From positions 1 through 40,937 of the forward strand of contig NZ_WFKJ01000026.1 of NCBI RefSeq assembly GCF_009208075.1: a stretch of DNA of 40,937 nucleotides. Reading direction: 5' to 3'. The DNA is from Poseidonibacter ostreae (GTDB lineage: Bacteria > Campylobacterota > Campylobacteria > Campylobacterales > Arcobacteraceae). A program made the position numbers and the translations under genes. Position 1 is the first letter of the stretch; every line of letters starts with the position of its first letter. Under the pieces are notes generated by a model, which did not search any database, was not told the origin of the DNA, and was given only the letters and a program-made list of their open reading frames with translations. Below, in pieces: positions 7,708 through 15,646 of this stretch.

Positions 7708-9044
7708 TATTTTAAAATTCCCAACTTATTTAATAACAATACTAATATCACAAATGGCACAATATATTTAACTAAAATATACCAAGTTTCAAATAGTGTT
7801 TTAGAAGTATGCTTTAAAAACTTTTCTTCAAGTAGTTTTTTATCAACATAATATCCTAAGAAAATACAAGTTAATATAGCAGCTAGTGGCATCATAACTG
7901 ATGATGTAATAAAATCCATTATATCAAAAGCATTTTTTCCAAAGAAAGTTAAATCAGCTCCATATTTTGTAGACATTGAAAGTAGGGCAATAATACCTAA
8001 AATATAAAATGTACCACCACATAAAATAGTGGCTTTTTTTCTAGTCATATTAAATCTTTCTATAAAATACATTAGTGATGGTTCAATCATAGAAACAGCA
8101 GATGTAATACCTGCAAATACAAGTGCTAAGAAAAAAGAAACTGCAATAACTTGTCCTAATATTCCCCATCCTGAAAAAATCACAGGTAATGAAATAAATA
8201 CAAGTCCAGGTCCTGCTGAACTTTGTGCACCTGCTTCAAAAAGAAAAGAGAAGATTATAAGTCCTGCAATAATTGCAATAGAAGTGTCAACAATTGCAAC
8301 AAGTACAGATGATTTTACAAAATTTACTTCTTTATCAAGAGATGCTGAATAAGTCATAATTGTACCAACACCTAAAGAAAGAGTAAAGAAGGCTTGCCCT
8401 AAAGCTGCAAGTAAAGCATTCTCATCAATCTTTGAAAAATCAGGTGTAAACATAAAGCTAAGAGCTTTAGTAAAACTATCAAGAGATAAAGCATATAAAA
8501 GTAGTCCAAATAATATTACACCTAATAGGGGCATTAAAATTAGATTTATTCTTTCAATACCATCTTTAATACCTTTTAAAACGATATAAACAACAGTTCC
8601 TGCTATTAAAGTGTGATAAAAAAGTTGTAAAGCAATATCTTTTGATATTAATGTCTCAAAAGCTAAACCGGCTGTTTTAGCATCGCTTGGAAGAGTTGAA
8701 AAGGAAGTGAATACATAATTTAATATCCAACCTAATACAACTGAATAAAATGATAATATAATTAATCCTGAGAATATTATAATACCTGCGAATTTCCATT
8801 TGGAATTTTTTGATTTTGAAGTTTCTATAAATGAAGTTGCAACATTTGCTTGTGCATTTTGTCCAATTACTGCTTCAGCTAAAAAAACAACTAAACCAAT
8901 AAATAAAATAGCTAATAAATAAACTATTACAAAAGCTCCACCACCATATTCACCTGTCACATATGGAAACTTCCATATATTACCTAGTCCTACAGCAGAA
9001 CCTGCAGCTGCAAGGATAAAACCTATTCTTGAGAATTTATTCAC
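7707..9044 (-). CDS. SNF family sodium-dependent transporter
   Basis: This 445-residue membrane protein belongs to the neurotransmitter:sodium symporter (SNF/LeuT) family. The signature helix 1 is present, with the unwound region GSAVGLGNIWKFPYV followed by GGGAFVIVYL. About eleven membrane helices can be counted, as in many short bacterial members that lack helix 12. Family members use the sodium gradient to import amino acids or related amines; the substrate cannot be read here. It is transcribed alone, and its 3' end faces the cold-shock gene. Confidence 0.92.
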   Translation of the reverse strand: MNKFSRIGFILAAAGSAVGLGNIWKFPYVTGEYGGGAFVIVYLLAILFIGLVVFLAEAVIGQNAQANVATSFIETSKSKNSKWKFAGIIIFSGLIILSFYSVVLGWILNYVFTSFSTLPSDAKTAGLAFETLISKDIALQLFYHTLIAGTVVYIVLKGIKDGIERINLILMPLLGVILFGLLLYALSLDSFTKALSFMFTPDFSKIDENALLAALGQAFFTLSLGVGTIMTYSASLDKEVNFVKSSVLVAIVDTSIAIIAGLIIFSFLFEAGAQSSAGPGLVFISLPVIFSGWGILGQVIAVSFFLALVFAGITSAVSMIEPSLMYFIERFNMTRKKATILCGGTFYILGIIALLSMSTKYGADLTFFGKNAFDIMDFITSSVMMPLAAILTCIFLGYYVDKKLLEEKFLKHTSKTLFETWYILVKYIVPFVILVLLLNKLGILK

Positions 9045-9113
9045 ATAAATACCTTTTTAGAAATTATAGTGTAATTAAAATGAAATTAATATGAATAAAT
9101 CTTTATAGTAGTT

Positions 9114-9866
9114 TTAGTAAGGGTTTGCACTTCCTAAAACTTTGTCAAGAGTATATTTTAAATCCTCATCTAAATCCATATTTGTTCTCATCCAGTTTAA
9201 ATAACCTGAATCTTCTTTAGCAACTTCTGCTACGTCTTTACCTTTGTGTTTACCGAACTTGAACGTTTTGATATATACAGGAGTTGATGTAAGTTCAACA
9301 AGTTTTTCCATTGGATTATAGTCTGGGTAAACTTCTCTACATTTAGCAACTAATTTAGATAAGAATAATTTCATTACTAAAACATCACCTAGTGCATCAT
9401 GAGCTTTTATTGTAATACCAAGTTTATCTGCTTCTATTTTTTCTGTTTTATATAAATCAAGAGCATATCTTAAGTACTGAAGTCTATGAAAAGGAAGTTC
9501 AGAAAATAGATGTTTTGCACATCTTAATGTATCAATTTCTTTATAATTATTTACAAAACCTTCTTTTTTTATCATTCCCATATCAAAAGAGATATTATGT
9601 GCAATTATATAATTTTCACTTGTATTTAACTCTTCAAGCTTTTTATAGAATGTTGTTTGAGTTGCAGTTACTTTACCTTCAATCATATCTGGAGTAATAT
9701 TGTGAACTTCCATTGCTTCAATTTTTATTCCAACATCAGTAGAACAAAATTCATCGTAAGCTTCAACTTTTCCTTTTTGGTCAATAATCATTGCTCCAAA
9801 TTGAATAACTCTATCGTCGTCTTTATTACCTGTAGTTTCTGTATCAAATAGTACATAATGTGCCAT
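9114..9866 (-). CDS. DEDDh 3'-5' exonuclease with ExoX-like C-terminus
   Basis: A 250-residue nuclease. Residues 1-175 form a DnaQ-type exonuclease: FDTETTG (Asp, Glu), HNISFDMG (Asp) and HDALGDVLV (His, Asp) give the full DEDDh set. The C-terminal part (about 200-245) contains FKFGKHKGKDVAEVA and YLNWM, which resembles the accessory C-terminal domain of exodeoxyribonuclease X-type proteins. It lacks the features of a polymerase proofreading subunit, so a role in DNA or RNA trimming is more likely. It lies 15 bases after queA, with an AGAGGA ribosome site, as the last gene of the tatB-tatC-queA transcript. Confidence 0.85.
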   Translation of the reverse strand: MAHYVLFDTETTGNKDDDRVIQFGAMIIDQKGKVEAYDEFCSTDVGIKIEAMEVHNITPDMIEGKVTATQTTFYKKLEELNTSENYIIAHNISFDMGMIKKEGFVNNYKEIDTLRCAKHLFSELPFHRLQYLRYALDLYKTEKIEADKLGITIKAHDALGDVLVMKLFLSKLVAKCREVYPDYNPMEKLVELTSTPVYIKTFKFGKHKGKDVAEVAKEDSGYLNWMRTNMDLDEDLKYTLDKVLGSANPY

Positions 9867-9881
9867 TGTGTAAATTCCTCT

Positions 9882-10904
9882 TTATATAATTAACATTCCA
9901 TCACCATAAGAGAAAAATCTGTATTCTTCTTTTATAGCTTCTTCATAAATCTCTAGTGTTTTTTCTAAACCAACAAATGATGCAATTAACATAATTAATG
10001 TTGATTTTGGTAGGTGAAAATTTGTAAGTAAGTGATCAACTTTTATAGGTTCATTTGCTGGATTTAAAAATAAATCACACTCTCCTGAAATCATATTTTT
10101 TCTTGCATAATACTCTATTGTTCGTGTAACCGTAGTTCCAACTGCAAGTACTTTAGAAGCTTTATCTAAAGACTCTTTAGCTTCTCTTCCTATTTCAAAA
10201 TATTCACTGTGCATTGGATGACTTAAAATGTCTTCTGCATCAACTGGTTTAAATGTTCCTGCACCTACATGAAGTGTTAAATAGTTTACATCATATTTAT
10301 CATTAATTTTTTCTAATAACTCTTGCGTAAAGTGTAATGATGCAGTAGGAGCTGCTACTGCTCCATAGTTTTTAGCAAATAGTGTTTGATAGTTGGTATT
10401 ATCTTCTTCATTATCTTCTCTATTCATGTAGTGAGGAAGTGGTAAATGACCAATTTTATTTAAAGTCTCAACTAATGTTAAAAAATCAAGTTTTTTTTCA
10501 TTTTGATAAAACTCTACTACTCTTGTACCATCTTCATTTATTTCTAGTACTTTTACTATTATATCTTCTTCAAAATATAAAAGCATTCCAATACTTACTT
10601 TTCCTCTAATCATTACTAAATATCTATCCATAAATAGAGGTTTATTTAGTAATAACTCAACTTTTCCACCTGATAATTTCTTACCAAATATTCTTGCTTT
10701 TATAACTTTTGTATCATTTAAAAAAACTGATATATCTTCAGGTAAAAAATCCATTAAATTTTTAAATGTTGAGTGAGTGATTGTATTAGTTTCTCTATTA
10801 TAGACCAATAACTTTGCACTATCTGCTGGATGAACTGGTTTTGAAGCTATGAGTTCTTTGGGTAAATCATAATCATAGCTTGAAGTTTTTAAGGGGTCTA
10901 ACAT
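9882..10904 (-). CDS. queA: S-adenosylmethionine:tRNA ribosyltransferase-isomerase
   Basis: QueA moves the ribosyl group of SAM onto 7-aminomethyl-7-deazaguanine in tRNA to make epoxyqueuosine, the penultimate step of queuosine synthesis. The 340-residue sequence has the family landmarks: YDYDLPKELIASKPV at the N-terminus, then LLVYNR-type and FLNDTKVIKARIFG blocks, GHLPLPHYMNRED, QTLFAKNYGAVAAPTASLHF, and HVGAGTFKPV. Length is normal. The start at 10904 is six bases after tatC. No other queuosine gene is in the window. Confidence 0.96.
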   Translation of the reverse strand: MLDPLKTSSYDYDLPKELIASKPVHPADSAKLLVYNRETNTITHSTFKNLMDFLPEDISVFLNDTKVIKARIFGKKLSGGKVELLLNKPLFMDRYLVMIRGKVSIGMLLYFEEDIIVKVLEINEDGTRVVEFYQNEKKLDFLTLVETLNKIGHLPLPHYMNREDNEEDNTNYQTLFAKNYGAVAAPTASLHFTQELLEKINDKYDVNYLTLHVGAGTFKPVDAEDILSHPMHSEYFEIGREAKESLDKASKVLAVGTTVTRTIEYYARKNMISGECDLFLNPANEPIKVDHLLTNFHLPKSTLIMLIASFVGLEKTLEIYEEAIKEEYRFFSYGDGMLII

Positions 10905-10910
10905 ATATTC

Positions 10911-11705
10911 TTATTTTCTCTCTTTTTCATCTTCATAGTCTTCTTCTAATTCTTCATCTTTTTCGTCATCTAAATCTTCGTCTTCATCTTCTTCTGTTGG
11001 AGCAGGATTGAAAACTTTTGCAATATAGATTGATACTCCATAAAGAATAATAAGTGGACCTGCCATTAAGAATTGAGTTAATACATCAGGTGGCGTTAAA
11101 AGTGATGCTAAAATAAAGATTAAAACAACTGCATATTTAAAGAAGTCTTTTAACATTCTATCATCTACAAGACCTATTTTTGCTAGGAAAAATGTAATTA
11201 CTGGTAATTCAAAAGCAACACCAAAACCAAATAATAGTTTTGTAAAAAAGCCTACATACTTACCAATACTAGGTAAGATTGTAACAACAGCAGAACCAAA
11301 GTTTACAAGAAATTCAAAACCATAAGGTACAACTACATAATAAGCAAATGAAGAACCCATTAAGAACATTAATGTTGCAAAAAATACAAAAGGAACTACA
11401 AGTTTCTTTTCATGGTCATAAAGTCCAGGTGCTAAAAACAGCCATAACTGCCAAAATATTACAGGTAGTGAAAGGATAAAACCTGAAAAGAATGCAACTT
11501 TAAGTGCTGTGAAGAATGTTTCTTGTATTTCAACTGCAACCATTTTTGAATCAGGTGGAAGAACAGCTTCAACAGGAACCATCATCCATGTTAAAATTGG
11601 TTCATAGAAGAAAAAACATGCAAAGAACATCACTAAAAGTGATAATCCTGATATCATTAATCTTTTTCGTAAATCCGCAATATGTGGTTTTAAATCATCA
11701 AACAT
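10911..11705 (-). CDS. tatC: Twin-arginine translocase subunit TatC
   Basis: TatC is the six-helix core receptor of the Tat pathway, which exports folded proteins such as cofactor-containing oxidoreductases. The 264-residue sequence has the cytoplasmic start HIADLRKRL, the periplasmic EIQETFFTALKVAFFSG block and the LYDHEKKLVVPFVFFATLMF region, each typical of TatC. The last roughly 30 residues are an unusual tail made almost wholly of Asp, Glu and Lys, beyond the end of the normal family fold. Its start codon overlaps the tatB stop by one base. TatA is not in the window and must be encoded elsewhere. Confidence 0.96.
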   Translation of the reverse strand: MFDDLKPHIADLRKRLMISGLSLLVMFFACFFFYEPILTWMMVPVEAVLPPDSKMVAVEIQETFFTALKVAFFSGFILSLPVIFWQLWLFLAPGLYDHEKKLVVPFVFFATLMFLMGSSFAYYVVVPYGFEFLVNFGSAVVTILPSIGKYVGFFTKLLFGFGVAFELPVITFFLAKIGLVDDRMLKDFFKYAVVLIFILASLLTPPDVLTQFLMAGPLIILYGVSIYIAKVFNPAPTEEDEDEDLDDEKDEELEEDYEDEKERK

Positions 11706-12145
11706 TAAGCCTTGTCCTCTTTCTTTTCATCATCAAAATTAACTTTAAATTTATTTGCTGGATTTTCTTCTACTTTTGTAGCTTCTTCAATCTTTTCAGC
11801 TTTTTCAGTTTTCTCAGCTTTTTTCTTTTTATCTTTTTTGATTTTTGGTTTCTCTTCTTTTAGCTCATCATTCATAATATCATCAAGGCCTAAATCTACT
11901 TTAGAACTACTTGTCATTGACATCTTTGTATCTGATAGTTGAGCTTTAAACTTATTAGCTTCTTCTTTCATTTCTGTTATATTTAATTCATTATCTAAAG
12001 TTGATTTTGCATCTGCAACTCCAGATTTAAATTTCTTTAAAAACTTTGCTACTTCTACCATAGCCGTAGGTAGTTTATCAGGTCCAAGTGCAATAATTGC
12101 AATAATTGCAATTAAAAAGATTTCCATAAAGCCCATTCCAAACAT
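11705..12145 (-). CDS. tatB: Twin-arginine translocase subunit TatB
   Basis: A 146-residue protein with one N-terminal membrane helix (about 4-21), then GPDKLP and an amphipathic helix (VEVAKFLKKFKSGVADAKS), the standard TatA/TatB layout. The linkage to tatC and the extended C-terminal domain favour TatB over TatA. After residue about 90 the protein is low complexity and rich in Lys and Glu (for instance KPKIKKDKKKKAEK). It is the first gene of the tatB-tatC-queA-exonuclease operon, with TTGGAG upstream of the ATG and a GATAAAAT-type -10 further upstream. Confidence 0.92.
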   Translation of the reverse strand: MFGMGFMEIFLIAIIAIIALGPDKLPTAMVEVAKFLKKFKSGVADAKSTLDNELNITEMKEEANKFKAQLSDTKMSMTSSSKVDLGLDDIMNDELKEEKPKIKKDKKKKAEKTEKAEKIEEATKVEENPANKFKVNFDDEKKEDKA

Positions 12146-12174
12146 TATCTAACTCCAATGTATATTTAAAGTAG

Positions 12175-12241
12175 AGATTTTATCCAATTAGAACAAAAAG
12201 ACAAATTAATTTTATTTTTCAAGTAAAATTAGATAAAATCT
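12175..12241. promoter_or_regulatory. Symmetric divergent promoter region, tatB / djlA-like
   Basis: The arms at 12175-12189 (AGATTTTATCCAATT) and 12227-12241 (AATTAGATAAAATCT) are inverted copies with one mismatch. Each contains GATAAAAT, a plausible -10 for the outward gene. The symmetry may be two mirrored promoters or an operator for a dimeric regulator. Confidence 0.45.
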
Positions 12242-12277
12242 ATTAGAGTTATTTAAGATAAAAATTTAAGGAAAAGT

Positions 12278-13033
12278 ATGAAAATTATAGTACTACTAAT
12301 AATAGGATTTATATTATATATAATTGCAAAAAACTATAAAACAGAAAAGTTTAAAAATATTAATTTAAAATATAAAGAGAATTTTGATGGGGATTTATTA
12401 AATCATGAAGCAGGGCTATTAATAGCTTTAATGGCAAAAGTTGCAAAGGCAGATGGAAAAGTATGTGAATTAGAAGCAGAACTTTTAAAACACACATTTA
12501 ATGATATTTCAAGTCATTTTGAAAATAATGAAGAGGTTAGAGAAAAACTAAAAGTATTATATAAAGAACAAAAAGAGAGTTTTGATAATACTCTAGAAAT
12601 TTGTCAAAGTTTATACACTTTAACAAAATTTGACTATTCAAAACGTGTTAAAATTATGGAGTATTTACTAAATCTTGCATTTATAGATAAAGAGTTTTCC
12701 AAAACTGAAAAAATGATTGTTGAAGATATTTCAAATGCATTAAAAATTAAAAAACACGATTTTGAAAATTTAATTAATACTTTTGAAGCTTTCTATTCTA
12801 ATCAAGCTTCTTCAAATGCACTCTCTTTAGAAAAAGCATATGAAGTTTTAGAATCTAATAGTAGTGAAGATAATAATACTATTAAAAAAAGTTATAGAAA
12901 CTTAGTAAAACAGTATCATCCAGATATTATGTCAGGACGTGGTGAAGCTCAAAATATAATTGATGAAGCTACTAAAAAACTTCAAGAGATAAATGAAGCT
13001 TATGAATTAATCAAAAAAGATAGAGGAATCTAA
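12278..13033 (+). CDS. djlA: DjlA-like membrane-anchored TerB/J-domain co-chaperone
   Basis: This 251-residue protein has an N-terminal membrane helix (about 2-18), a TerB-like helical domain (about 40-165, with AGLLIALMAKVAKADGKV and LNLAFIDKEF) and a C-terminal J domain (about 187-250). The J domain keeps the essential HPD triad in QYHPDIM near residue 214. The order of membrane anchor, TerB and J domain is that of DjlA, which brings DnaK to the inner face of the membrane. The ATG has an AAGGAA ribosome site. The next gene begins at its stop codon, so it leads a run of plus-strand genes. Confidence 0.88.
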   Translation: MKIIVLLIIGFILYIIAKNYKTEKFKNINLKYKENFDGDLLNHEAGLLIALMAKVAKADGKVCELEAELLKHTFNDISSHFENNEEVREKLKVLYKEQKESFDNTLEICQSLYTLTKFDYSKRVKIMEYLLNLAFIDKEFSKTEKMIVEDISNALKIKKHDFENLINTFEAFYSNQASSNALSLEKAYEVLESNSSEDNNTIKKSYRNLVKQYHPDIMSGRGEAQNIIDEATKKLQEINEAYELIKKDRGI

Positions 13034-13266
13034 TGTTAGGTTTTGATACTTCATATGAAGTTTGTAATTGTAAAAGAGTTTCTATTGAACAAATTGTTTT
13101 AGCACTTGAAGATAAGAGTGAACCAACTTTAAGAGATATACAAGACTTAACTACAGCAGGTACTGAATGTAGACATTGTATTTTTAAAGAGGGCGATAAT
13201 GGAAAATTAAAAAAGAAAATATATTGTAAAGATATATTAAATGAAATTAAAAATAAGAGAGTATAA
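13033..13266 (+). CDS. Bfd-like [2Fe-2S] protein, first copy
   Basis: This 77-residue protein matches the BFD-like [2Fe-2S]-binding domain. Four cysteines occur at 11, 13, 46 and 49, spaced CxC then CxxC, in EVCNCKRV and TAGTECRHC. The helix-turn pattern between them (IEQIVLALED, LRDIQDLTTAG) is typical. Bfd proteins reduce bacterioferritin or serve as small electron carriers. There is no ferritin or nitrogenase gene nearby to fix the partner. It overlaps the stop of the djlA-like gene and the start of its own paralogue by one base each. Confidence 0.82.
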   Translation: MLGFDTSYEVCNCKRVSIEQIVLALEDKSEPTLRDIQDLTTAGTECRHCIFKEGDNGKLKKKIYCKDILNEIKNKRV

Positions 13267-13496
13267 TGTCTAGAAAATTTCAACACTCATATGAAGTTTG
13301 TACTTGCAAACATACAACATTAGGTGAGATTATTCATGCTATAAAAGATAGAGGAGCTTCTTCAATTGAAGAGATTGGAGAGTTAACAGACGCAGGTACT
13401 TGTTGTAAATCATGCATAAATCCAAGTCATGATAAAGGCGTGGAAAAGATGGAACTATATTTAGAAGAAATAGTAAATAAATTTGTAAAGAATTAG
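13266..13496 (+). CDS. Bfd-like [2Fe-2S] protein, second copy
   Basis: This 76-residue paralogue of the preceding protein has Cys12, Cys14, Cys47 and Cys50 in the same CxC / CxxC spacing. An additional Cys46 gives the run GTCCKSC. The two copies share the SYEVC opening and the DxTxAGT segment but have diverged strongly elsewhere, so the duplication is not recent. Translation is probably coupled, because its ATG overlaps the previous stop. The function is inferred from family only. Confidence 0.82.
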   Translation: MSRKFQHSYEVCTCKHTTLGEIIHAIKDRGASSIEEIGELTDAGTCCKSCINPSHDKGVEKMELYLEEIVNKFVKN

Positions 13497-13499
13497 AAG

Positions 13500-13712
13500 A
13501 TGAAAGAAGAATTAATAGTTCAAATAAAAGAGTTACTAAAGATTAATAAAAATGAAGTAATAGATATCAACCCTAATTATCTTGAATATTTTCAAGAAGA
13601 AGAATTAGAAGATATTGTAAATCAATTAAATGGTAGAAAACAGAACGTATCATCGATAACTGCAGAGTATTTAGATGAGATTTATGAAAAAACAAAAAAA
13701 GATGAGATATAA
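13500..13712 (+). CDS. 70-residue conserved-context protein, unknown
   Basis: A short, acidic, helical protein beginning MKEELIVQIKELLKINKNEV and ending YLDEIYEKTKKDEI. It starts four bases after the second Bfd-like gene and lies 21 bases before nadE, so it is very likely translated as part of this operon. There are no cysteines, no membrane segment and no motif I recognise. Its position next to two iron-sulfur proteins may be meaningful, but nothing in the sequence shows a link. Confidence 0.65.
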   Translation: MKEELIVQIKELLKINKNEVIDINPNYLEYFQEEELEDIVNQLNGRKQNVSSITAEYLDEIYEKTKKDEI

Positions 13713-13733
13713 TTATTATATAAAGGATTATAA

Positions 13734-14501
13734 TTGATAAATTGGCCAAATATAAAAATACAATTAATTGACTTTTTAAAAAGTGAAGTTGAAAAGTCTG
13801 GGTTAGAGAAAGTTACAGTTGGATTATCAGGTGGATTAGATTCAGCAGTAGTTGCAGTACTTTGTAAAGAAGTTTTCGGAGATAAGTTAAACTGTGTTTT
13901 AATGCCCTCACAATTTTCATCACAAAGTTCAACAGACCATGCAGTTGAGCTTTGTGAAAAATTTAATATTAAATATGAAATCATCTCAATAGCACCAATG
14001 GTTGAGTCTTTTATAAACAATATGGATGAAGATAAATTAAGAATTGGGAATTTTTCTGCAAGAATGAGAATGTCTGTACTTTATGATGTATCTTCACGTG
14101 AAAAATCTTTAGTAGTAGGAACTTCAAATAAAAGTGAATTATTATTAGGTTATGGAACAATTTTTGGTGATATTGCTTGTGCTATTAATCCAATTGGTCA
14201 AATGTATAAAAGTGATGAATTTGAATTTGCAAAACATTTAGGAGTTGTTGACTCAATTCTTACAAAAGCTCCAAGTGCAGACCTTTGGGAAGATCAAACG
14301 GATGAAGATGAACTTGGATATTCATATAAACAAATGGATGATGCATTAAAACTTTTAGTTGATGAAAAAAAGAGTAAAGAAGAATTAATATCAACTGGTT
14401 TTGAAAAAAAATTAGTAGATATGTTAGATTATAGAATGAAATCAAATGCCTTTAAAGGTAAATTACCAACAATTGCAAATATTAATTGGAGCTTGAAATA
14501 A
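13734..14501 (+). CDS. nadE: NAD synthetase
   Basis: NadE converts nicotinic acid adenine dinucleotide to NAD with ATP. The 255-residue protein has the PP-loop VGLSGGLDSAVVAVL (about 28-42) and the family blocks LVVGTSNKSELLLGYGT, GDIACAINPIGQMYKS and PSADLWEDQTDEDELGYSY. There is no glutaminase domain, so it is the short form that uses ammonia. The start is TTG at 13734, supported by an AAAGGA ribosome site; no ATG in frame preserves the N-terminus. Its stop overlaps the ATG of the next gene. Confidence 0.95.
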   Translation: MINWPNIKIQLIDFLKSEVEKSGLEKVTVGLSGGLDSAVVAVLCKEVFGDKLNCVLMPSQFSSQSSTDHAVELCEKFNIKYEIISIAPMVESFINNMDEDKLRIGNFSARMRMSVLYDVSSREKSLVVGTSNKSELLLGYGTIFGDIACAINPIGQMYKSDEFEFAKHLGVVDSILTKAPSADLWEDQTDEDELGYSYKQMDDALKLLVDEKKSKEELISTGFEKKLVDMLDYRMKSNAFKGKLPTIANINWSLK

Positions 14502-15640
14502 TGAAAAGAGATATTGCTATATATAAAGCATCTTTAGATAATGAAGAATTAACTCAAATTAGAAGTGTTTTAGAATCAAAAGATGATTTATCTAAATCTA
14601 TTGAATTTGAAGAAAAAATGATTAAATTCATTGGTTCAAAATATGCAGTTGCAACATCAACTTCTACTTCAGCTATTCATCTTGCTTTGAGTGCAATAAA
14701 ACTTAAAAGAGGTGATAAAATTTTAATGTCTGTAAACTCTTTTGTAAACTTACCTGAAGTTGTAAGACATTTTGATGCAGAGCCTGTATTTATTGATATT
14801 AATATGGAAGATATGAATATTGATGTTGATAAGTTTGAAAAAGCCTTAGCTGCAAATGAATCAAAAAAATTAAGAGGTGCTATTATTACTTTTGTTGGTG
14901 GTCAAACTCCTGACTTAGATAGAATTTATGATATTGCTCAAAAATATGGAATTATTTTAATTGAAGATTGTAGATCAGCTTTAGGTGTAATGTATAAGGG
15001 AAAAAGAGTAGGAAATTTAAGAGCAGATATGACTATTTTCTCAACAAATCCATCAAATAGTAAATATGCAATTTCTAGATCTGGAGTTATTACAACAAAT
15101 AATGAAGAGATAGCAAATAGAGCAAAACTTCTTAGAACTCATGCACTAACAACTACATATGATAGTTATGGAAACTTAGATTATGTATATGATGTAGTTG
15201 ATATTGGTCATAAATATGATTTATCTGAATTAGATGCAGCCTATGCACTTGCACAGTTAAATAAAACAGATAAGTTTATAAAAAGAAGAAAAGAAATAGC
15301 AAAACTTTATGCAAAAAGATTAACAGGTGTTAAACATATAGAAATACCTACATATAAAGATGAGCATATTTTTACGCAGTTTATTATAAAAGTTTCAAGA
15401 AATAGAGATGCTTTTGCAAGAGCATTAAAAGAAAGAGGAGTTGCTACTGGTCTTAACTATATTCCTTTACATTTACTTTCTTATTATAAAACAAAATATT
15501 CTATAAAAATTACTGCATTTTCAAATGCATTAAATAATTATCAACAAATATTGTCTTTACCAATATATGCAAGTTTAACAGATGAAGAAGTTAATTATGT
15601 ATGTGATCAGGTAATTGATGTTGCTTCTGAGTGGATTTAA
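14501..15640 (+). CDS. DegT/DnrJ/EryC1-family protein lacking the PLP lysine
   Basis: The 379-residue protein has the fold of the sugar aminotransferases: TSTSTSAIHLALSAI near the N-terminus, IEDCRSALGVMYKGKRVGN with the Asp that contacts the cofactor ring, and SELDAAYALAQL. In the active-site segment, TIFSTNPSNSKYAIS, an ungapped comparison with ArnB-type sequences places Asn186 where the Schiff-base lysine should be. Lys188 is two residues later, and the usual glycine pair of EGG is also missing. It may be non-catalytic or use a changed mechanism. I chose ATG 14501, overlapping the nadE stop, over an in-frame TTG at 14486. Its place between nadE and lpxK suggests a surface-sugar role. Confidence 0.85.
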   Translation: MKRDIAIYKASLDNEELTQIRSVLESKDDLSKSIEFEEKMIKFIGSKYAVATSTSTSAIHLALSAIKLKRGDKILMSVNSFVNLPEVVRHFDAEPVFIDINMEDMNIDVDKFEKALAANESKKLRGAIITFVGGQTPDLDRIYDIAQKYGIILIEDCRSALGVMYKGKRVGNLRADMTIFSTNPSNSKYAISRSGVITTNNEEIANRAKLLRTHALTTTYDSYGNLDYVYDVVDIGHKYDLSELDAAYALAQLNKTDKFIKRRKEIAKLYAKRLTGVKHIEIPTYKDEHIFTQFIIKVSRNRDAFARALKERGVATGLNYIPLHLLSYYKTKYSIKITAFSNALNNYQQILSLPIYASLTDEEVNYVCDQVIDVASEWI

Positions 15641-15646
15641 TCTACT

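Noticed and set aside
11516-11863. Plus-strand open frame of 115 codons over tatC/tatB
   Set aside because: It is the antisense of the charged low-complexity tails; it gives a Phe/Leu-rich translation, has no ribosome site, and opposes two well-supported genes.
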